Shown one piece after another: positions 28,914-38,127 of a stretch of DNA of 46,965 nt. The stretch spans positions 1 to 46,965 of the forward strand of contig NZ_JAAFZA010000063.1 of assembly GCF_015356865.1 (NCBI RefSeq). The letters run 5' to 3'. Below the pieces are notes generated by a model. That model was given only the letters and a program-made list of their open reading frames with translations. It had not been told where the DNA came from and ran no database searches. Within the stretch, counting starts at the first letter, position 1; each line of letters begins with the position of its first letter. The position numbers and the translations under genes are program-made. Origin of the DNA: Catenulispora pinisilvae. GTDB taxonomy: Bacteria; Actinomycetota; Actinomycetes; Streptomycetales; Catenulisporaceae.

Positions 28914-31490
28914 CTAAGCGTTCCGGTCGCATTCCTGCGCTCGCAACGCGCGCGCCGCGCCGTCGCGCGCCTCCAGCACCAGCCGGCGCAGGGCCGGCGC
29001 CTTGGCCGCGTCGGAGGCGAGCCAGGCGTCGGTGCGGGCCAGCAGGTCCGGCGAGGTCAGCGGCCAGGGGTAGCCGCCGGTGACGATCCGCTCGGCGTTC
29101 TGGATGCTGCGCTCGGCCCAGAGCGCCGCCAGCGCCTCGAAGTAGGGCTCGACGTACGGCTCGGCCAGCTGCTCGCCGCCGACCTGGTAGAACTCGGACA
29201 GCACCGCGCCGATCAGGTCGTTGGGCTGATCGGGTGTGGCGACGACCAGCCGCCAGGCCTCGGCCTTGGCCTGGGCCAGCGGGCGCGCGGCGCGGGCGGC
29301 GGCCAGGTGCCGGCGGCCGTCGGCGGTGTCGTCGGTCGCGGCCTCGCGCTCGGCCAGCGCGCCGTCGTCGTCCCGGCCCGCGGCGGCCAGCGTCTCGATG
29401 ATCGCCCAGCGCAGGTCCTGGTCCACGGTCAGGCCGGGGAAGGAGAGCTCGCCGGAGAGCAGGGCCCGGAGCTTGGCGAAGTCCGAATCCTGACTCGCCC
29501 CGCGCACCACGCCGTAGCCGAAGGCCACCTGGTGGTCGCTGCCGGCCGGCGCCGCCGACAGCGCGTCCCACAGCCGCGTGGAGATCGCGACGTCGGCGGC
29601 CGGGCGGTTGGCCGGGTCCAGGTACTCCCCGCGCACCTGGTGCACCTGCCGCAGCAGGTTCTGCACGACGCTGATGTCGGTCTCGGCCTCGATGTTGCGC
29701 AGCACGATGGCGATGAAGCGGCGGCCGGACATCACCGCGTCCCGGGTCATGTGCCACACCCCGGACCAGGCCAGCGCGCGGGCCATGGAGTCCGGCAGGG
29801 CCGCGATGCCGCCGCGCTCGAAGGCGTCCAGTTCGGCGGCGGTGAAGCGGATCTTGGCGTAGGTCAGGTCCTGGTCGTTGAGCAGCACCAGGCCCGGGCG
29901 CGGCTGGCCGGCCAGCTGCGGCAGGTCGGTGAGTTCGCCGTCGACGTCCAGCTCGATCCGCTCGGTCAGCTCCACGTCGCCGGTGGCCGGGTTCGGGGAG
30001 TAGCAGCCCACGGCGATGCGGTGCGGGCGCAGTGTCGGGAAGTCCGGGACGGCGCTCTGCCGGATCCGCGCGCCGGTGACCACGCCGTTCGCGTCGGTCT
30101 CCACCTCGGCGGTCAGGGTGTTGACGCCGGCGGTCTGGAGCCAGGCCTTCGACCACGCCTTCATGTCCCGGCCCGAGGTCTCCTCCAGGACGGCCAGCAG
30201 GTCGCTCAGGGTGGTGTTGCCGAACGCGTGGCGCTTGAAGTAGCGGCGGGCGCCCTCCAGGAACGCGTCCTCGCCGACGTAGGCGGCCAGCTGCTTCAGG
30301 ACCGAGGCGCCCTTGGCGTAGGTGATGCCGTCGAAGTTGAGGCGGGCGTCCTCCAGGTCGCGGATGTCGGCCACGATCGGGTGCGTGGTCGGCAGCTGGT
30401 CCTGCCGGTAGGCCCAGGCCTTGCGGCCGTTGGCGAAGGAGACCCAGGCGTGCTGCCAGCGGGTGGCGCGGGTCAGGGCGAAGGCACCCATGAAGTCCGC
30501 GAAGGACTCCTTGAGCCACAGGTCGTCCCACCACTTCATGGTGACCAGGTCGCCGAACCACATGTGCGCCATCTCGTGCATGATCGTGTTGGCGCGGCCC
30601 TGGTAGGAGGCGTCGGTGGTCTTGGAGCGGTAGACCATGCGCTCGTTGAAGGTGACCAGGCCCGGGTTCTCCATGGCGCCGAGGTTGTACTCGGGTACGA
30701 AGGCCGAGTCGTACTTCCCGAACGGGTACGGGTAGTCGAAGATCTCGTGGTAGAAGTCCAGGCCGGCCTTGGTGACGTCGAGGATCGCCGCGGCGTCGAA
30801 GTACGGGGCCAGCGACTTGCGGACCATCGCGCTGACCGGGATCAGCAGGTCCGAGCCGTCCTTGAGACGCACGGTGTGCTGGTCCTCGACGACGTGGTAG
30901 TCCCCGGCCACGATCGCGGTGATGTAGGTGGAGATCGGCTCGGTGGGGTTGAAGCGCCAGGTGTTGGCGTCGTCCGCGCCCTGCGTCAGCTCCTCCAGCG
31001 TCTCGTTGGACCAGACCCGCCAGTGCGCCGGGGCGGTGACGGTGAATTGGAAGCGGGCCTTGAGATCGGGCTGCTCGAAGTTGGCGAACAGCCGCCGCGA
31101 GTCGGCGGGCTCGAACTGGGTGTAGAGGTACACCTCGCCGTCCACCGGATCGACGAAGCGGTGCAGGCCCTCGCCGGTGCGGCTGTAGGCGGCGTCGGCG
31201 TCGATGACGACGACGTTCTCGGTCTGCAAGCCGCTCAGACGCACCCGCGCGCCGTCGAACACCTCGGCGGGGTCCAGCGCCTCGCCGTTCAGCGTGACGC
31301 TGCGCACACTCGGCGCCAGCAGGTCGACGAAACTGGACGCCCCCGGCTCGGAGCAGGCGAAGGTGATGGTGCTCTTCGACCCGAACGTGGTGTCGCCGCG
31401 GGTCAGATCGAGCTCGACGGCGTAGTGCTCGGCCGTCAGCAGCCGGGCACGCTCCGCGGCCTCGTCGCGGGTCAGATTGCCGCCTGTCAT
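28914..31490 (-). CDS. pepN: Aminopeptidase N (M1 zinc metallopeptidase)
   Basis: An 858-aa cytosolic M1 peptidase that removes N-terminal residues from peptides. The exopeptidase motif GAMEN (271-275) and the zinc site HEMAH (305-309) with the third ligand E328 in KESFADF are all intact. The C-terminal ERAP1-like helical domain is complete (RALAWSGVWHMTRDAVMSGRRF and onward). ATG at 31490 with AGGAG 8 nt upstream; an in-frame GTG 8 codons earlier is less likely. It is co-oriented with, and 101 nt downstream of, the MoxR/VWA/DUF5682 cluster. A TAGGAT about 57 nt upstream (31548-31553) suggests it may also have its own promoter. Confidence 0.95.
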   Translation of the reverse strand: MTGGNLTRDEAAERARLLTAEHYAVELDLTRGDTTFGSKSTITFACSEPGASSFVDLLAPSVRSVTLNGEALDPAEVFDGARVRLSGLQTENVVVIDADAAYSRTGEGLHRFVDPVDGEVYLYTQFEPADSRRLFANFEQPDLKARFQFTVTAPAHWRVWSNETLEELTQGADDANTWRFNPTEPISTYITAIVAGDYHVVEDQHTVRLKDGSDLLIPVSAMVRKSLAPYFDAAAILDVTKAGLDFYHEIFDYPYPFGKYDSAFVPEYNLGAMENPGLVTFNERMVYRSKTTDASYQGRANTIMHEMAHMWFGDLVTMKWWDDLWLKESFADFMGAFALTRATRWQHAWVSFANGRKAWAYRQDQLPTTHPIVADIRDLEDARLNFDGITYAKGASVLKQLAAYVGEDAFLEGARRYFKRHAFGNTTLSDLLAVLEETSGRDMKAWSKAWLQTAGVNTLTAEVETDANGVVTGARIRQSAVPDFPTLRPHRIAVGCYSPNPATGDVELTERIELDVDGELTDLPQLAGQPRPGLVLLNDQDLTYAKIRFTAAELDAFERGGIAALPDSMARALAWSGVWHMTRDAVMSGRRFIAIVLRNIEAETDISVVQNLLRQVHQVRGEYLDPANRPAADVAISTRLWDALSAAPAGSDHQVAFGYGVVRGASQDSDFAKLRALLSGELSFPGLTVDQDLRWAIIETLAAAGRDDDGALAEREAATDDTADGRRHLAAARAARPLAQAKAEAWRLVVATPDQPNDLIGAVLSEFYQVGGEQLAEPYVEPYFEALAALWAERSIQNAERIVTGGYPWPLTSPDLLARTDAWLASDAAKAPALRRLVLEARDGAARALRAQECDRNA

Positions 31491-31591
31491 CACTTCACTC
31501 CTGTCACCGGTCACGACGGCCGTCCACGCCGACGGCCGCCCTGGACGATCCTAGGGCGAGCCGCGGGCCGAGGCTGGATGAGGAATCGCTG

Positions 31592-32800
31592 CTAGTCGTC
31601 CAGGAACTTGCTCAAGTCCTGCCGTTGGATCGCCGCCGCCATCAGGTCCCCGAACTTGTCGGGGGTGCAGGCGAAGGCGGGCACGCCCAGCGCCGCCAGC
31701 GCCGAGGCGTTCTCGCGGTCATAGGAGGGCGCGCCTTCGTCCGAGAGCGCCAGCAGGACGATCACCTGGGTGCCGGCCGCCGTCATCTCCGCGACCCGGC
31801 GCAGCATCTCGCGGCGGACGCCGCCTTCGTAGAGGTCGGAGATCAGGATGAAGATGGACTCGGTCGGGCGGGTGATCAGTGACTGGCTGTAGGCGATCGC
31901 GCGGTTGATGTCCGTGCCGCCGCCGAGCTGGGTGCCGAACAGGACGTCGACCGGGTCGCTGAGTTGCGGGGTCAGGTCCACCACCGCCGTGTCGAAGACG
32001 ACCAGCGAGGTCTTCAGCGATTTCAGCGAGGCCAGCACCGCGCCGAACACCGAGGCGTAGACCACCGAGGCGTACATCGAGCCCGACTGGTCGATGGCCA
32101 GGACCACGTCGCGCTTCACCGCGCGCTCCTTGCGCGCGTAGCCGACCAGCCGCTCGGGGACCACCGTCCGGTACTCCGGCAGGTAGTTCTTGAGGTTCAC
32201 CTGGATGGTGCGGCCCCAGTCGATGTCGCTGTGCCGGGGGCGGCTGGTGCGGGTGCTCTTGTCCAGGGCGCCGCTGACCGTGGCGCGCAGTTTGGCGCCG
32301 AGCCGCCGCTCCAGGTCCTCGACCAGTTTGCGGACCACCTGGCGGGCGGTCTCCTTGGTCTCGGCGGGCATCAGGTGGTTCAGCGACAGCAGGGTGCCGA
32401 CCAGGTGCACGTCCGGCTCGACCGACTCCATCATCTCCGGCTCCAGCAGCAGCTGGCGCAGGTTCAGCCGGTCGATGGCGTCGCGCTGCATGACCTGCAC
32501 GACGGTCTGCGGGAAGTAGTTGCGGATGTCGCCAAGCCAGCGCGCGACCTGCGGCGAGGACGTTCCGAGGCCGGCGCTGCGCGGGGCCTGCTTGCCGCCG
32601 CGGCCCTTGGTGCGGACGGCGCCGCCGCCCCCGGTCTCGTAGCCGCCCTTGTTGTAGAGCGCGGCGAGTGCCTTGTCCATCTCCAGATCGACGCCGCTCA
32701 GCTTGCAGCCGGTGCCGTCGTCGTCCCCGCCCAGGACCAGGCGCCAGCGGCGCATGCGCTCGGCTTCGGCGGCTTCAGCCGCTTCGAGCGTGTCAGGCAT
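31592..32800 (-). CDS. VWA-domain protein of the MoxR/DUF5682 cluster (CoxE/YehP-like)
   Basis: A 402-aa cytoplasmic protein. Residues 1-220 form a helical CoxE-type region; a von Willebrand A domain follows with a full MIDAS: D237-x-S239-x-S241 (AIDQSGSMYAS), T296 in GGGTDINR and D322 in ILISDLYEGG. VWA proteins paired with MoxR ATPases usually act as metal-dependent adaptors that present substrates to the ATPase. The ATG overlaps the end of the DUF5682 gene by 8 nt (ATGCCTGA), so translation is coupled. It is the last gene of the five-gene cluster and corresponds in domain content to E. coli yehP. Confidence 0.88.
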   Translation of the reverse strand: MPDTLEAAEAAEAERMRRWRLVLGGDDDGTGCKLSGVDLEMDKALAALYNKGGYETGGGGAVRTKGRGGKQAPRSAGLGTSSPQVARWLGDIRNYFPQTVVQVMQRDAIDRLNLRQLLLEPEMMESVEPDVHLVGTLLSLNHLMPAETKETARQVVRKLVEDLERRLGAKLRATVSGALDKSTRTSRPRHSDIDWGRTIQVNLKNYLPEYRTVVPERLVGYARKERAVKRDVVLAIDQSGSMYASVVYASVFGAVLASLKSLKTSLVVFDTAVVDLTPQLSDPVDVLFGTQLGGGTDINRAIAYSQSLITRPTESIFILISDLYEGGVRREMLRRVAEMTAAGTQVIVLLALSDEGAPSYDRENASALAALGVPAFACTPDKFGDLMAAAIQRQDLSKFLDD

Positions 32801-35141
32801 CTGTCTCCCCCTTGGTCCCCAGGCCCAGCAGCATCCGCACCACCGGCAGCGCGCGGTCGCCGCGGGCCCGGTCGAAGCCGGGCGGCTCGGCCCCGGCCGC
32901 GACGCCGGCCACCGGGGCCGCGCCGACGGTCCGGGCCAGCTCGCCGATCTTGCGGCGCTCGGGGCCCTCGAAGTTCGAGAACGTGCGGCGCAGCAGCGGC
33001 AGCACGTCGGTGAAGGTGTCCGCCGGGATCCCGGCGATCCAGCGGTCCAGCAGGCCCAGCAGCACCGGGTCGTGGATCAGCAGCATCGCACCGCCGGACA
33101 GCACGCCGTCCAGCCAGGCCGCGGCCTCGGCCGGCGGCACGCCCGGGGTCAGGGCCAGGCCCATGCGCCGGTTCAGCTCGTCGCCGCCGATCTTGTCGGC
33201 GTCGTAGAGCAGACGCAGCGCGCGCCCGGCGAGCAGGCCGGTCATGCCCTCGCGGTCGGCGACCAGGCGCAGCGCCCGGTGCCACTCCTGGATCGCGGCG
33301 GCGTCGTCGAGCAGCCCGACCGCCTGGTGCGTCTTGTCCATCCGCACCCGCATCTTCTGCGCGCCGTCCTCGTCCAGACCGGAACAGGCCGGCGGGAAGC
33401 CGAGCGCGATGCGGACCACCAGGGTGTCGGCGACCTTGCGCAGCGAGGAGGTGTCGGTACCGCGCACGTCGCCGTAGCGCAGGGTCCGGGCCAGCGCCGG
33501 CAGCGCGTCGGCCAGGTGCGCCACGTCGGTGTCCAGCGCCGCGCGGTCGGCCAGCAGCGTCATGATCGGGTCCAGCGCGTCCGGCAGGTCGGCCAGCAGG
33601 CAGGCCTCGACGACGTCGGTGATCCCGGCCAGCTGCTCGGCGTTCGCCGCGCGGTCCGCGGACTTCGCCGAGGCCGCGGTGGCCACCGTGGTGCCCCAGA
33701 TCGCGGCCTCGACCAGTTTCACCGCGAACTCCGGCTGCCAGTCCAGCGACCAGGTCTCCCAGAAGGTGCCGCTGCCCTGGGACCGGCCCAGCGTGCCCCA
33801 GTGGATGCCGAGGATGTTCAGCCGGTGCAGCAGCCGCGACTTGTCGCCCGGGTTGGGCTCGCGCAGGTCCAGCTTCACCTCGGTCTGGCCGGGCCTGGGC
33901 CCGAAGCGCAGCCGCTTGTGCTCCTTGGCCAGGTCCGCGGCCAGCGGCACCACCGGCACGTCCGGCGGCACCTCGCCCAGGTCCTCGCCGATCACCAGCT
34001 TGTCCCGGACCAGCGCCATCTGGGTGTCGTAGCCGTCGCAGAGCACTGACTGCACGGCCTCGGTGACCTCGGTCAGCCCGGCCAGGGTGCGGCCGCGCAG
34101 CGTGGCCAGGGTCTGGGCCAGGCGCGTCGCCTCGATCAGGTGTGCGGAGGAGACCATCAGGTCCTCGGCCCGGAACAGCTCGGCGACCCGGGCCAGCCAG
34201 CGTTCGACGACCAGGTCAGGGGCCGTGAACAAGTGGTGGTACCAGCCCGGCGACTCGATGCCGGCGCCGTAGCCGGAGCGGAAGGACAGCCGGCCGTGGG
34301 TCCACGGGACCCAGGTCGCGGTGGTCTTCGCCTTCTTCGGCAGTTCCTTGAGGATCTTGGCGTCCGGGGCGGCCGGGCCGATCTCGGCCAGAGCCGGGAC
34401 GTGGAAGGCCCCGCAGATCACCGCGATCCGCTGGCGGCCGGCCTTGATCTCCTCGCGGATGCACTGGCGCATGTACGCCTCGCGCTGCTCGTCCTCGGGC
34501 CGGGTCTGGTCGCGGACGGCGGCCATCGCCTCGGCGATCGCGGCGAAGGAGTCGAGGGCTGAGAACGTGCCGTTCGCACGTTGCTCGACGACGTCTTCCC
34601 ACCAACGCTCGGGATCGTCATAGCCGGCCGCCGTGGCGAGTGCGGCGATGGGATCGGTCCGGCGCATAGAGTCCAGGGCATGCCGTTCCTCGCTATGGCG
34701 CTGCTCTTCCTGATCGTCTTCGGAGGCGGTTCCCTGCTCGCGATCCTCGGCATCTTCATCCTGCGGGAGGTCGGCAAACCGGTGGCCCGAGGGCAGGTCG
34801 ATGAACCGCACGGGGATGTCGGCACCGACCCCGAACCGCATGGCGATCCACTCGGGGCTGAACTCGGCGAAGGGCCAGAATCCGGCCCGTGAGGGGTCGG
34901 CGTCGGCGTAGACCAGCAGCGCGACCGGCGGGCGCATCGAGGGATGCGCGGCCATCGGGATCAGCGCGTCGGCCTCCGGCGGGCCCTCGATGAGGATCGC
35001 GTCCGGCTTCAGCTCGGCCAGCGCCGCCGCGACCGCGCGCGCCGATCCCGGGCCGTGGTGCCGGATGCCCAGCAGCGTGACCGGCCCGGCCGCCGCTCCT
35101 GCGCCCGCGACCGGGCCGGCCGGCGTGGCAGTCACCGTCAT
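32793..35141 (-). CDS. DUF5682 protein (YehM-like), putative hydrolase of the MoxR/VWA cluster
   Basis: A 782-aa protein of a family with no established function. Its N-terminal third has LLGIRHHGPGS (23-33), ILIEGPPEAD (49-58), ERWWEDVVE (178-186) and AVICGAFHVPAL (240-251). The spacing of a GxxH-type motif, an acidic EG motif and a GAFH motif recalls the EreA/ChaN/TraB superfamily of putative metallohydrolases; this is inference. The remaining ~500 residues are mostly helical and Asp/Leu/Ala-rich, probably a scaffold. A charged linker (about 125-155, EDREQGTASEDDQEEQRH) lies between motifs. The start ATG shares one base with the MoxR stop (TGATG), and its end overlaps the VWA gene by 8 nt. 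Confidence 0.82.
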   Translation of the reverse strand: MTVTATPAGPVAGAGAAAGPVTLLGIRHHGPGSARAVAAALAELKPDAILIEGPPEADALIPMAAHPSMRPPVALLVYADADPSRAGFWPFAEFSPEWIAMRFGVGADIPVRFIDLPSGHRFADLPQDEDAEDREQGTASEDDQEEQRHSEERHALDSMRRTDPIAALATAAGYDDPERWWEDVVEQRANGTFSALDSFAAIAEAMAAVRDQTRPEDEQREAYMRQCIREEIKAGRQRIAVICGAFHVPALAEIGPAAPDAKILKELPKKAKTTATWVPWTHGRLSFRSGYGAGIESPGWYHHLFTAPDLVVERWLARVAELFRAEDLMVSSAHLIEATRLAQTLATLRGRTLAGLTEVTEAVQSVLCDGYDTQMALVRDKLVIGEDLGEVPPDVPVVPLAADLAKEHKRLRFGPRPGQTEVKLDLREPNPGDKSRLLHRLNILGIHWGTLGRSQGSGTFWETWSLDWQPEFAVKLVEAAIWGTTVATAASAKSADRAANAEQLAGITDVVEACLLADLPDALDPIMTLLADRAALDTDVAHLADALPALARTLRYGDVRGTDTSSLRKVADTLVVRIALGFPPACSGLDEDGAQKMRVRMDKTHQAVGLLDDAAAIQEWHRALRLVADREGMTGLLAGRALRLLYDADKIGGDELNRRMGLALTPGVPPAEAAAWLDGVLSGGAMLLIHDPVLLGLLDRWIAGIPADTFTDVLPLLRRTFSNFEGPERRKIGELARTVGAAPVAGVAAGAEPPGFDRARGDRALPVVRMLLGLGTKGETDA

Positions 35142-36265
35142 CAGGCGCTGACCTCGCGGCAGCTGCGGTAGAAGTCGGTCCAGCCGTCGCGGCCGCGGGC
35201 GACCGTCTCCAGGTACTCCTGCCAGACCAGCTTGTCGGTCGAGGTGTCCTTCACCACCGCGCCGATGATGCCGGCCGCGATGTCGGCCGGGCGCAGCGTG
35301 CCGTCGCCGAAGTGCGCGGCCAGCGCGATGCCGCCGGCCACCACCGAGATGGCCTCGGCCGGGGACAGGGTGCCCGAGGGGGTCTTCAGCTTGGTCTTGC
35401 CGTCCTCGGTCAGGCCGCTGCGAAGCTCGCGGAAGACCGTGACCACACGGCGGATCTCCTCGTGCGCGGCCGGGACCTCGGGCAGTTCCAGCGCCTTGCC
35501 CAGGGACTGCACGCGCTGGGAGACGATCGCGATCTCCTCCTCGGCGGTAGCGGGCAGCGGCAGGACCACGGTGTTGAACCGGCGGCGCAGCGCCGAGGAC
35601 AGGTCGTTGACGCCCTTGTCCCGGTCGTTCGCGGTGGCGATGACGCTGAAGCCCTTCTCGGCCTGGGTCTCCTCGCCGAGTTCCGGGATCGGCAGCGTCT
35701 TCTCCGACAGGATCGTGATCAGGGTGTCCTGCACGTCGGCCGGTATCCGGGTGAGCTCTTCGATGCGGGCGATCGCGCCGGTGGACATGGCGACCATCAG
35801 GGGGCTGGGGACCAGCGCGTCGCGCGAGGGACCGTGGGCCAGCAGCTGCGCGTAGTTCCAGCCGTAGCGCATGGCCTCCTCCGGCGTGCCTGCGGTGCCC
35901 TGCACCAGCAGCGTGGAGTCGCCGGAGATGGCCGCCGCCAGGTGCTCGGAGACCCAGGTCTTCGCCGTCCCCGGGACGCCGACCAGCAGCAGCGCGCGGT
36001 CGGTGGCCAGGGTGGCGATGGCGATCTCGACGATCCGGCGCGGGCCGATGTACTTCGCTGTTATCTCAGTACCGTCTTGGAGCCTGCCGCCGAGCAGATA
36101 GGTGGCGACTGCCCACGGCGACAGCTTCCAGCGCGGCGGCCTCGGGCGGCCGGAGTCGGCGTCGGCCTTGCGCAGGGCGTCCAGTTCCCCGGCGAAGGCG
36201 TGCTCGGCATGCTGGCGCAGAACGGTCGGCTCTGTTGCTTCAGTGGCAGCGGCTTTGGCAGACAT
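35141..36265 (-). CDS. MoxR-family AAA+ ATPase (YehL-like)
   Basis: A 374-aa AAA+ protein. Walker A GVPGTAKT (96-103), Walker B-type IARIEE (165-170, with Glu-Glu instead of Asp-Glu), sensor 1 VIATANDRD (208-216) and the arginine-rich SALRRRFN (224-231) are visible. The lid domain follows from about residue 255. MoxR ATPases act with VWA proteins to remodel or activate target proteins. The E-E Walker B and EVQD-type helix after it match the YehL subgroup as I recall it. ATG at 36265; a TTG three codons earlier is the only longer option. It lies 82 nt after the DUF5691 stop and overlaps the DUF5682 start by one base. Confidence 0.9.
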   Translation of the reverse strand: MSAKAAATEATEPTVLRQHAEHAFAGELDALRKADADSGRPRPPRWKLSPWAVATYLLGGRLQDGTEITAKYIGPRRIVEIAIATLATDRALLLVGVPGTAKTWVSEHLAAAISGDSTLLVQGTAGTPEEAMRYGWNYAQLLAHGPSRDALVPSPLMVAMSTGAIARIEELTRIPADVQDTLITILSEKTLPIPELGEETQAEKGFSVIATANDRDKGVNDLSSALRRRFNTVVLPLPATAEEEIAIVSQRVQSLGKALELPEVPAAHEEIRRVVTVFRELRSGLTEDGKTKLKTPSGTLSPAEAISVVAGGIALAAHFGDGTLRPADIAAGIIGAVVKDTSTDKLVWQEYLETVARGRDGWTDFYRSCREVSA

Positions 36266-36347
36266 GGCAGACAACTTTCGATTTCGGCAAGGCGGTACCC
36301 ACTCAAGGGTCCACCTTGGGGGAAGGTTTCGGACAGAGTCCAGATCG

Positions 36348-37949
36348 TTAGACAGTGTCGAGTTCGGCGAGCATCAGGGCCCGGTCCCGCAGCATCGACG
36401 CGAGGTCGTCCAGGTCCTCGGCCCACAGCGGCAGCCCGGCCCGGATCTCCTCGGCCTTGGCCGCCACGGCGTCCACGTACGACGGCGGCATCCAGCGGCC
36501 CGCCAGATTGTCCATGCCGAAGAAGCGCGCCACGTCGTTGCGGGTGGCGTTCGGCAGGTAGACCGGGATCGAGTCGAGCAGGGCCTGGCAGACCGCGTCG
36601 GACCAGGGCCGGCCCAGCCGGCTGAGGATGATCGGGGTGCTGTGGATCGAGTACTGCGACCGGTGGCTGGCCACGACGCCCAGACACCAGCGTTCGGCGG
36701 CCTCGTCGGACAGCAGCTCCAGCATGTCGTTGGCGGCGTTGACGGCGCAGAACGCCTCGGCCCAGGCCGGGTCCTTCTGCCGCAGGGTGGCCGAGCGCCA
36801 GCCGCGGTGGCAGGAGTTCGCCTCCCAGCGGTTCGCGGCCGTGGCCCGCAGCAGCTCGGCGGGGAGGAGCCCGTAGTGCTCCCAGGCCGCCAGCGGCGTC
36901 GAGGCTATGAGGTCCTCCAGCCAGTACGAGGGCTGGAGCTTGGCCAGCCGCCGCTCGTCCTCGGTCTGCACCCAGCCCTCGCCTATACCGTCCCGGGTCT
37001 GGTCCTCGGTGGCGGCCAGCGGCTCGTCCTTGAGGGTGACCAGAACGGCAGTGCCCTCGGTGCTCACCCGGACCCACTCGTGCAGCCGCGCGGCCATGCG
37101 CTCGGCGAACCGCGAGGACGGGAGGGTGGCCAGCAGCCGTACCGCCTCGGCGCGGACCTGGCGGGATTTGTCGTCCAGGGCTGATTCCAGGAACGGCTCG
37201 TCCTCCGGCCCCAGGCCGACGGCCAGCGCCTCGACGAAGGCGGCGCGGGTCTCCGCGGCCAGCACGCCGGCGCCCGGGCCGGTCTGCGTCCACGCCTCCT
37301 GGACCAGGACCCGGGCCGAAGCCGGGTCCTTGCCGCGGAACCAGGTGAGGTAGCCGATGCGCTCGTGCGGCTTGTCGGACCGCCAGGCCTCGGGGTCCGG
37401 CGCCGCGGCGTAGCGGGTGAAGGTCGACCACTGCTGGTTCTGCTTGGCCAGCCAGGTGCCGCGCGGGCCGGCCAGCTTCATCAGGTCGGCCCGGACCGCG
37501 ATGCTGCCGCGGGCGTAGTCGAACAGCGGGGGCAGCAGCTCGGCGGGCGCGCGGCAGCCGGTCTTGGCGGCGGCGCCCAGGTACTCCGGAAGCGTCTCCG
37601 AGCGCGAGGCCACCAGCGCCGTGAGCCGGGCCGAGGTCGCGGTCGACAGCAGCGGGCGCGGGTCGGGCGCGGCCGACTTCGCGGCCGGCGCGGCGCCGTC
37701 CCGGCCCTCGGTCTGGGCCCCGCCCTCGGCCTCGCCGACGAGCTCGGCGGAGTACGCCGAACCGGCACTGCCGGCCCGCCGCCACGCGCTCATGAGCGCG
37801 GCCGAGCTGAGCAGGGCCGCGGCCGGGGTGTCACCGGGCGCGTCGAACTCTCCGGCGGCCGGCGGGGTGCGACGGTCGGTGCCGACCAGGGCCGTCGAGA
37901 CAAGGTCCTGCCAGACCTCGGAGCCGGTCTGATGGGAGGTTTCGTTCAT
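36348..37949 (-). CDS. DUF5691 protein of the MoxR/VWA cluster
   Basis: A 533-aa protein of unknown function, predicted soluble and largely alpha-helical. Repeated segments such as EPFLESALDDKSRQVRAEAVRLLATL (HEAT-like) and DPAWAEAFCAVNAANDMLELL suggest a superhelical scaffold. The N-terminus (NETSHQTGSEVWQDLVSTALVGTDRR) is the recognisable family start, where VSTALVGTDRRTPP is conserved. ATG at 37949; GTG at 37958 is also plausible and has GGAAG nearby. It lies between the SWIM gene (178 nt upstream) and the MoxR gene (82 nt downstream), the order seen in related actinobacteria. Confidence 0.8.
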   Translation of the reverse strand: MNETSHQTGSEVWQDLVSTALVGTDRRTPPAAGEFDAPGDTPAAALLSSAALMSAWRRAGSAGSAYSAELVGEAEGGAQTEGRDGAAPAAKSAAPDPRPLLSTATSARLTALVASRSETLPEYLGAAAKTGCRAPAELLPPLFDYARGSIAVRADLMKLAGPRGTWLAKQNQQWSTFTRYAAAPDPEAWRSDKPHERIGYLTWFRGKDPASARVLVQEAWTQTGPGAGVLAAETRAAFVEALAVGLGPEDEPFLESALDDKSRQVRAEAVRLLATLPSSRFAERMAARLHEWVRVSTEGTAVLVTLKDEPLAATEDQTRDGIGEGWVQTEDERRLAKLQPSYWLEDLIASTPLAAWEHYGLLPAELLRATAANRWEANSCHRGWRSATLRQKDPAWAEAFCAVNAANDMLELLSDEAAERWCLGVVASHRSQYSIHSTPIILSRLGRPWSDAVCQALLDSIPVYLPNATRNDVARFFGMDNLAGRWMPPSYVDAVAAKAEEIRAGLPLWAEDLDDLASMLRDRALMLAELDTV

Positions 37950-38127
37950 GGTGCTCACCGCGCTTCCGCCGAGTAGGAGATCCCCACAGCCTTCGCACTG
38001 ATGTCCACAGATTGTGCACCACGCCACTGACAACTTACGGGGTCGATGGCAATACCCTGAAATTCCCTAATCACCGGCCCTGCCGGAGCGGGCTTCGCAG
38101 AGTCCTGTCCGCCGCGCGCCCAGGCGT

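Noticed and set aside
38001-38009. DnaA-box-like ATGTCCACA
   Set aside because: Single copy, one mismatch, and no dnaA/dnaN genes or box cluster nearby.
37950-38033. N-terminal extension of the DUF5691 gene with a Cys-rich WCTICGHQCEGCGD stretch
   Set aside because: Although it resembles a zinc ribbon, it would need a TTG start without a ribosome-binding site, and family homology starts at MNETS.
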